Shown in pieces: positions 58,746 to 64,000 of a DNA stretch of 64,000 bases (the first letter of the stretch is position 1; every line of letters starts with the position of its first letter). Both the position numbers and the translations under genes were made by a program. The DNA comes from Roseiarcus sp963737365 (GTDB lineage Bacteria; Pseudomonadota; Alphaproteobacteria; Rhizobiales; Beijerinckiaceae), in NCBI GenBank assembly GCA_963737365.1, contig CAVTSD010000009.1:248001-312000 (forward strand), read 5' to 3'. The notes beneath the pieces were generated by a model. The model worked only from the letters and a program-made list of their open reading frames with translations, ran no database searches and was not told the origin of the DNA.

Positions 58746-61700
58746 TCAAGGCGACGGCGGCGCGGCTCGCTCTGCCGCCAGTCCGGCTGCGATCTCAGCC
58801 TTCCCGGCCGCGTCGGCCTTGTCCCGCCAGTCAGCGTTGGACGGATCATGAGCCAGGTTTAGCGTCGCCATTTTCCCTGCCAAGTGATAGGCTGACTGCG
58901 CGTCGGGCCAGTCGTTCTTAGCGTCGAACGTCCGCGCAAAGCTGAGAACGACATCGTATTGGTCGGCGGCCGCGTCGGCGCTTCTTGGCTCATCGACCAG
59001 CCGGTTCCAGCTTCTGACCGCCTCGCGATAGGCTTCGATCTGGGCGAGGCCTGTCGAACGATCGCCGAGCAGCTTCGCCAACTCGGCCCAATCCTTTTGC
59101 GCTTTGGACCTCCCTGGCGCGCGATAGGCAAGCGTCCTGCGCGCATCGTTGAGCTTACGATAATAGGTCAGCGCCTCGTCCGGCCGCTTGAGCCCCTCCA
59201 AAGCCTGGGCGAGATAAAGATAGTTCGGTGTGAGAAACTCTTGCCATTGCGGGTTGCCGGGTTCGTTCTTGGTCAGCTCCTCATCGAGGGCGACGCCCTG
59301 CCGCAATTTCTCAAGCGCAAGCGCAAGGTTTCCGGCTCCCAGTTCGAGCAGTCCCCAGTGGGTGTAAGTAGCGGCGAGGTTCGATTTGAGCGACGCATCT
59401 GGCGTCTTTTGCGCCGCCACCGCCTCTCGCGCATTGCGCGAGACTAGGCTGTCCTGAACTTCAAATGCTTTCTGATAGTAAGCGCGCGCGTCGTCGAGCG
59501 CCTTGTCGGCCCTCAGCAGTTCGGCGATCCGGAAGAAAGCCTTTCCCTTGTTGCGTAAGAGATCGAAGTCGTCCGGATGCTTGCTGAGCGCGGTCTCGCA
59601 GGTCTTGAGGCCGGATTGATATTCCCCGAGAGCTTGCTGATGCAGCTTGGCGTCGCTGTCTTTGTACACGTCGCCGATTTTGAGATGCGCGTCGATGACG
59701 TCGACGTCGCCCTTCCCGTCGCTCGATGCAGCGATCGACGTGGCGGTTTGGACGGCGTCTGCATATTCCTGCATCGCTTCCTTCCGCCGATCGGTGAAAG
59801 CCCAAAGCGCATTGCCGGCGCGAATCGACGCGTCGAAGAGGAGTTGCATCCCGTCCTGGGCGCCCGAGCGCGTCTGCATCAGCGATTGCGCCACATCTTT
59901 TGCCCGTTTCGCCACCGCCAGGGACTGCACATTGTTTCCCAGGATCGCATAAAGGTCGGCTTCGTCGTCGAGCGACTGTCCCCATAAGAGGTCGGACGCC
60001 GATGTCTTGCTCGACTGGCGGACGCTATCGAGGAACTGGCCTGAAATCGCTGCGAGACTTCGAGCGCCGGCGAGATCGAGGCTCTTGTCGTTGTAGGCCG
60101 TGAGCACATCCTCAAGCAGCGTCTTCGCGGAGGTCATCGCGGTAATGTCGAGTTTTTCCTGCGCTCTTTCGTGCGCTATCCAGATCCAGGCGACGGCTCC
60201 AAGGACAGCGACGACGCCGAGCGCCGCGGTCAGCCGCCGATTGCGTTTCGATCCTCTCTTCGCCTCAATGGCGTCATCGATCAGTCTCTTGACCTCATCA
60301 AATTTGCCGCCATAGCGGTCCGCCCATGCCGTCGTCCGCGGCAGATGTGTCCACCAGTCTTTCGTGCGCTCGGGATCGTCCAATGTCGCCCGTTCGCCGC
60401 CGGCGGCCCCATCGAGCAACGACACGAGCGTATGATAGCGCTGGCCGTCGATCTGCTCCTCGGCGAGCCAGCCCGGCGGAGGACGGCCTGTCTTTGGATC
60501 GATCGCGTCGGTCCTGCCCGCGATCGTCTTCCAACGGCGAAGCAACGCCTCGTGCCCGATGTCGATCCGCTCGTCCGCGGCGAGGGTTGGCGAAATAGAC
60601 AGCGAGGGGATCAGGAACGAACAATTCGGGGCGCGAAACCGGTCGAGCCCGGCGCGCAACTCGGACTCGCTCACGCCTGTTTCGGCCAGCAGTTTGTCGA
60701 ACCGAAGCGCTCGGCGAATGGCCCGGCCTTCCCGGTCGACTTCCGACAGCGCCCGGAACGTCTGCTCGACCGCCAGCTTCTCCTCTTCGGGGCATTGGGC
60801 AAAAATCTCATCAGCGTGGCGCGACAAAGCGTCCGTCATGCGCCCGATCGCGTCGTAGGTTCGGCGGGTGAGATGACGGGCGCCTCCAGCGGGTGTCTCC
60901 GAGCTCGCCCGGTCCCACAGCCGCATCAGGCAGTGCTGCAGCACCGGAAGCTGATCGAGCTCGTCGCCGCAATCGTTGAGCAATCGTTCGACGAGTTCAG
61001 GCTCGATGGTCCCGCCCGCTTTTTCGATCGGTTTGCGGATCGCCTCCTCGAGCTGGCTGCGCGTAAGATTCGGCACGAGGTATTGAGTCGCGCTCACCGC
61101 CTCCGACAGGCCATGAAAATTGGCGCAATCGCCGATGAAGTCCGAGCGCATGGTGATGAGCACGCGCACGTTCTGGATACGGCGGCGGTCGGCGTCGAGC
61201 AGGATCTGCACGAACTGGGTCGCTTCGTCCCGCCGTCGCGCTTCCTCGACGCCGCCGCGCCGGTAGCCGAGGCCGGCGAGGCCAAAGCGGAACAGTTCCT
61301 CGAATTGATCGACAACCAGAATGAGCGATCGGCCGCCAAGGCCGCCGGCTTCGACAAGCGCGCTGTCGAAACTGAAGCTCGACTGGCGCAACGTCCATTC
61401 GATGCGGTCGCGCCGTCGCGCCGTCTCGTCCGGCTTGTCCTTGGCGGCGAGTTTCGACAAGGCGCCCGCAAGGCGCGTGATCGGGGCGCCGCCCGGCCGC
61501 ATGTCGAGAAACGCCCAGCTCGGTCCGCCTGTGTCGGCGGTCTCATCGGCGAGCAGGCCCTGAAGTGCCGCAAGCACCAGCGACGACTTGCCGCTGCCAG
61601 ACCCACCGATCACGGCGATGAAGCGACCGTTCTCAACAAGCCGATAGAGCGCGAAGGCCTGGCGCTCGCGACCGAAGAAGAAGCCGCGGTCCGCGAAGCC

Positions 61701-61835
61701 GAATGGCCGCAGGCCGGGAAAAGGCCGCTCGTTGGAAAGTCGCGTCCCGTCATCCGGCGGGACCGGAGCGCCGGGCGCGGTTTCACTCGGTGTCGCCTCG
61801 GGAGCCGCAGCCTCGCTGATTTCGACGGCGCTCAC
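58746..61835 (-). CDS. nSTAND1-type P-loop ATPase with membrane helix and TPR-like C-terminal region
   Basis: A ~1029-residue STAND-class NTPase, the sensor/switch part of a candidate immune pair. Residues 1-35 are an Ala/Pro/Thr linker; RPFPGLRPFGFADRGFFFGRE (about 37-57) is the nSTAND1 entry motif; Walker A is GGSGSGKSS (77-85, K83); Walker B is LILVVDQFEELF (171-182, D176); a helical/winged-helix region follows to about 520. One membrane helix (RLTAALGVVAVLGAVAWIWI, about 534-553) precedes ~470 helical residues with TPR-like repeats. The start is a GTG at 61835 overlapping the TIR gene's TGA (GTGA), so translation is coupled. Longer versions of this frame only read antisense or out-of-frame DNA of the TIR gene. 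Confidence 0.88.
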   Translation of the reverse strand: MSAVEISEAAAPEATPSETAPGAPVPPDDGTRLSNERPFPGLRPFGFADRGFFFGRERQAFALYRLVENGRFIAVIGGSGSGKSSLVLAALQGLLADETADTGGPSWAFLDMRPGGAPITRLAGALSKLAAKDKPDETARRRDRIEWTLRQSSFSFDSALVEAGGLGGRSLILVVDQFEELFRFGLAGLGYRRGGVEEARRRDEATQFVQILLDADRRRIQNVRVLITMRSDFIGDCANFHGLSEAVSATQYLVPNLTRSQLEEAIRKPIEKAGGTIEPELVERLLNDCGDELDQLPVLQHCLMRLWDRASSETPAGGARHLTRRTYDAIGRMTDALSRHADEIFAQCPEEEKLAVEQTFRALSEVDREGRAIRRALRFDKLLAETGVSESELRAGLDRFRAPNCSFLIPSLSISPTLAADERIDIGHEALLRRWKTIAGRTDAIDPKTGRPPPGWLAEEQIDGQRYHTLVSLLDGAAGGERATLDDPERTKDWWTHLPRTTAWADRYGGKFDEVKRLIDDAIEAKRGSKRNRRLTAALGVVAVLGAVAWIWIAHERAQEKLDITAMTSAKTLLEDVLTAYNDKSLDLAGARSLAAISGQFLDSVRQSSKTSASDLLWGQSLDDEADLYAILGNNVQSLAVAKRAKDVAQSLMQTRSGAQDGMQLLFDASIRAGNALWAFTDRRKEAMQEYADAVQTATSIAASSDGKGDVDVIDAHLKIGDVYKDSDAKLHQQALGEYQSGLKTCETALSKHPDDFDLLRNKGKAFFRIAELLRADKALDDARAYYQKAFEVQDSLVSRNAREAVAAQKTPDASLKSNLAATYTHWGLLELGAGNLALALEKLRQGVALDEELTKNEPGNPQWQEFLTPNYLYLAQALEGLKRPDEALTYYRKLNDARRTLAYRAPGRSKAQKDWAELAKLLGDRSTGLAQIEAYREAVRSWNRLVDEPRSADAAADQYDVVLSFARTFDAKNDWPDAQSAYHLAGKMATLNLAHDPSNADWRDKADAAGKAEIAAGLAAERAAPPSP

Positions 61836-63391
61836 GGTTTGGCGCTTGGCGCCGAGGCGAGGTCGGCAAGCAACTGCGCCGTCGGCGGCCCCTTCTCGAC
61901 GAGGTCGATCACTTTGTCGAACTCGCCGTCCTGGAAGATGAGCGAGAGGGTGGTCTTCTTCTTGTGTGACGCGGGCGGCGGCCCAGCGATAAGCCCGCGA
62001 AACGCGAATTGCCCCTTGCGGCCGAGCGCCTGCCAGTCGGACAGTCTGTCGGCTTCCGACCGAACCCAAACTTCGGAGGCGTTGCCCCAGCAGAGCGTCA
62101 CCGCATCGCACTTGGCGAGGAGATCGCTGTTGTAGCGGCGCGCGTCCGCGTCCGAGTCGGCCACAGGGATGCGCGGCTTCACCGAGCTCTCGAGCAACGC
62201 CTGCGCCACGGCCCCGGCATAGTCCTCATCCGCCGAATGGTAGGAAAGATAGAGGTCGAGCTTGTTGCCGGCCGCCGCCGTCACAACCGGCTTCCGCGCC
62301 GTTTCCATGAGGTACTGGAACAGGTATTCAATGAACTTGCTCAGGATGTCGCCGTCGATCTTGTCGGTCGCGATCTGCTGATCGAAGCGTTCCAGGGCCT
62401 TGAGCGGATCGCGCTCGATCGCTGGCCCGGCCGGCGCGGTCCCGCCCTGGTCAAGAATTTTTGGCGCCCAGACGATCCGACGATTGAGTCTTTGCCCCGG
62501 TGGACCTTCCGCCGCCGCGGCTTTGACCCGGGCGAGGCCCAGTTGCATCTTCACGATCTTGTCGAGACCTTCGGGAGCAAATCCTTCGCTGTCGCCGACG
62601 AGATGAACGAAGACTTCGGACTTCGACAGCGCATCGGTCACAAGGGCTTCGGCGCCCCTGTCGCTTGGCAGGTCGCTCGAAGGGTCGGGGGCCACGGTGT
62701 AGCCCTTGCCCTGAAGCTCCGTGACGAGACGGACATAAGCGGCCTTCATGTCGCTTGCCGGCTTGGCGAGGAAGACAGTGCGGCCGTTCGGGCTGACGAT
62801 CGGCGCGGTTTGCGAAACTGCCTGAGGCGCCGGCGCCCCGCTCAGGATCTGGGTCACGCGCTTTTGCAGCCCGCCCGCGAGATCGTCGAGTTCGGAGTAG
62901 AAGCGGTCGCTGCATTTGCCGCGATTGAAAAAGGGGGTAATCGCGCTGACGTCGTTCTCATCGTCGCGAGAGTAGAACAGGAACCCTTCCTGCCCTTGCA
63001 ATTCGGGCGGCCGAGCGCTGCGATCGACATGGCCCTTGCCCACAACAAGCATGCGCGTCGCCGGATTCGTAACGCCGGCGGTTTTGCGCAAGCTCAAGAA
63101 CGTTTCGAACTCTTTGCGGCAATACGGGCGCTGCATCCAGTTGGGCGACATCACGACGACAAAGAGTTCGGCGCGTTTGAGCCCGTCGTCGATGATGTCG
63201 GCGAACTGATCGCCCTGGCTGATGCGCCGCCGGTCGCGCCACACATTCGCCTGTCGCGCGCCGAGATCCCGCAATTTCAAGCGCAGCTGCTGATCGAGAA
63301 AGCTGACAAAGCCGGGCTCGTCCGGGTCCGCCGACAGGATGAGGTCGTCATCGTGAGCATAGGATAAAAAGATGACGACGTCGCCGCTCAT
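61832..63391 (-). CDS. TIR-domain protein with two further TIR-like domains
   Basis: A 519-residue protein. Domain 1 (about 4-125) is a canonical TIR: VIFLSYAHDDD, NVWRDRRRISQGDQFADIID, LFVVVMSPNWMQRPYCRKEF. E94, three residues after C91, matches the catalytic glutamate of NAD-cleaving TIR domains. Domain 2 (about 204-310; TVFLAKPASDMKAAYVRLV, SEVFVHLVGDSEGFAPEGLD) resembles TIR-like/DUF4062-type folds. Domain 3 (about 378-475; LDLYLSYHSADEDYAGAVAQ, CDAVTLCWGNASEVWVRSE) is again TIR-like but lacks the same Glu context. An AGGGAGC site precedes ATG 63391. The gene is the first of a two-gene operon with the STAND ATPase. It is presumably a nucleotide-signalling or NADase effector; biochemistry is not shown. 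Confidence 0.88.
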   Translation of the reverse strand: MSGDVVIFLSYAHDDDLILSADPDEPGFVSFLDQQLRLKLRDLGARQANVWRDRRRISQGDQFADIIDDGLKRAELFVVVMSPNWMQRPYCRKEFETFLSLRKTAGVTNPATRMLVVGKGHVDRSARPPELQGQEGFLFYSRDDENDVSAITPFFNRGKCSDRFYSELDDLAGGLQKRVTQILSGAPAPQAVSQTAPIVSPNGRTVFLAKPASDMKAAYVRLVTELQGKGYTVAPDPSSDLPSDRGAEALVTDALSKSEVFVHLVGDSEGFAPEGLDKIVKMQLGLARVKAAAAEGPPGQRLNRRIVWAPKILDQGGTAPAGPAIERDPLKALERFDQQIATDKIDGDILSKFIEYLFQYLMETARKPVVTAAAGNKLDLYLSYHSADEDYAGAVAQALLESSVKPRIPVADSDADARRYNSDLLAKCDAVTLCWGNASEVWVRSEADRLSDWQALGRKGQFAFRGLIAGPPPASHKKKTTLSLIFQDGEFDKVIDLVEKGPPTAQLLADLASAPSAKP

Positions 63392-63626
63392 CGATGCTCC
63401 CTCGTCTCACCGAAAAAGCCGCACTTTCCCGCGCTCATCGGACTAAACGCTTGGGTTTGTTTCCGGTCAAGCTCAATGGACGGCTGTGGCCGGGTCGACC
63501 GCCCCGCCAATACAGGGCTACCTGTTGACCCAAAGCACGTTTTTGGCGGAGGGGCTGTGACAGCGGTCACATCGCTATCCTCGCCGGGATCGAAGCTCAC
63601 CTGGAGTTGGCGAAGCCTTGCGCAGC

Positions 63627-64000
63627 CTATCCCCGATCGCGCATCAATCTTGACTTGTCGCGGCTCCAGTCGCGCGCTTTTTCAGTGTCGCGCTTGTCGT
63701 GCAGCTTCTTGCCGCGCCCGAGCGCGATGGCGATCTTGGCTCGGCCCTTGGCGTTGAAATAGATGCGGAGCGGAACGATGGTCATGCCTTCGCGCTCAAC
63801 GCCCTTGGCGAGTTTCGCGATTTCCTTGGCGTGCAGCAGCAATTTGCGCGGACGCTTGGGCTCGTGATTGAACCGATTGGCTTGCAGATATTCGGGAATG
63901 TTGGCGTTGTAGAGCACAATCTCGCCGTTGCGATCGACAGCGGCGTAGCTTTCGGCGACGGTGGCCTTGCCGGTCCTCAGCGACTTGACCTCGGGACCCG
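63627..64000 (-). CDS. smpB: SsrA-binding protein SmpB (start beyond the window)
   Basis: SmpB binds tmRNA and brings it to stalled ribosomes for trans-translation. The visible part lacks the N-terminal ~30 residues, which lie outside the window. Seen are GPEVKSLRTGKATVAESYAAV, then IVLYNANIPEYLQANRFNHEPKRPRKLLLHAKEIAKL, VPLRIYFNAKGRAKIAIAL, GRGKKLHDKRDTEKARDW and the basic tail ending MRDRG that is structured on the ribosome. It lies 235 bases upstream of the TIR gene on the same strand. Confidence 0.96.
   Translation of the reverse strand, partial: GPEVKSLRTGKATVAESYAAVDRNGEIVLYNANIPEYLQANRFNHEPKRPRKLLLHAKEIAKLAKGVEREGMTIVPLRIYFNAKGRAKIAIALGRGKKLHDKRDTEKARDWSRDKSRLMRDRG

Noticed and set aside
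60171..62135. A 654-codon open frame antisense to the STAND and TIR genes
   Set aside because: High-GC coding DNA leaves long antisense frames. This one has no domain, and the minus-strand frame has clear P-loop motifs.
62009..63367. A 452-codon open frame antisense to the TIR gene
   Set aside because: It is Arg/Ala-rich with no family features, whereas the opposite strand encodes three coherent TIR-like segments.

Overview
The window is high-GC DNA from an alphaproteobacterium, most likely of the Hyphomicrobiales (Rhizobiales), perhaps near Beijerinckiaceae or Methylocystaceae. The family assignment is inference. The order is supported by ctrA next to a fliJ-type gene, sdhCDAB, the three-piece proton-translocating transhydrogenase (pntAA/pntAB/pntB), comF-grxC-DUF1178, a DNA polymerase DnaE2 behind an alphaproteobacterial GAAC-N7-GAAC LexA box, and GANTC-containing DNA upstream of ctrA. 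I found no tRNA, rRNA, CRISPR array or transposase.

Layout. 0-5 kb: end of a Gfo/Idh/MocA oxidoreductase, Dps, and succinate dehydrogenase. 4.7-12.5 kb: a sugar-acid catabolic island. A PfkB kinase, a 2-oxoglutarate-semialdehyde-type aldehyde dehydrogenase and an FAH-family dehydratase run leftward. A GntR/FCD regulator, a UxaA-type dehydratase, a HAD phosphatase and a GguC/AraD1 protein run rightward. A perfect 12-bp palindrome sits between the two arms. A sugar ABC importer at 19.2-22.2 kb probably serves the same purpose, and the predicted end product, 2-oxoglutarate, enters the TCA cycle near the sdh step. 12.5-19.2 kb: a frameshifted HTH gene, aldo/keto reductase, BluB, a cupin, a DUF155 protein, a sirtuin, a SnoaL-like secreted protein and a frameshifted flavoprotein. 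22-28 kb: pyrophosphatase, GNAT, DUF3108, DUF1178, glutaredoxin, ComF, a methyltransferase and a DMT exporter. 28-35 kb: SOS-type dnaE2 carrying an in-frame palindromic repeat, nucleoside hydrolase, MATE exporter and a frameshifted alpha/beta hydrolase. 35-47 kb: transhydrogenase, fliJ, ctrA and glutamate synthase (gltD, gltB). 47-58.7 kb: PLP lyase, a secreted protein, Hsp20, META protein, a BacA-like ABC transporter, an acyltransferase, then DUF4239 and DUF1003 genes whose shared junction is duplicated around a TylF-like methyltransferase gene, and MetY.

The most interesting locus is 58.7-63.4 kb, just downstream of smpB. Two translationally coupled genes encode (i) a 519-residue protein with an N-terminal TIR domain that keeps the candidate NADase glutamate, followed by two further TIR-like segments, and (ii) a ~1029-residue nSTAND1-type P-loop ATPase with one membrane helix and a long helical, probably TPR-like, C-terminal region. 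This is the layout of an NLR-like sensor with a TIR effector, and I propose it as an uncharacterised immune or conflict system.

Three genes are each broken by one single-base indel (12.8, 18.5 and 34.9 kb). Either this genome carries several young pseudogenes or the assembly has residual base errors; the sequence alone cannot decide.
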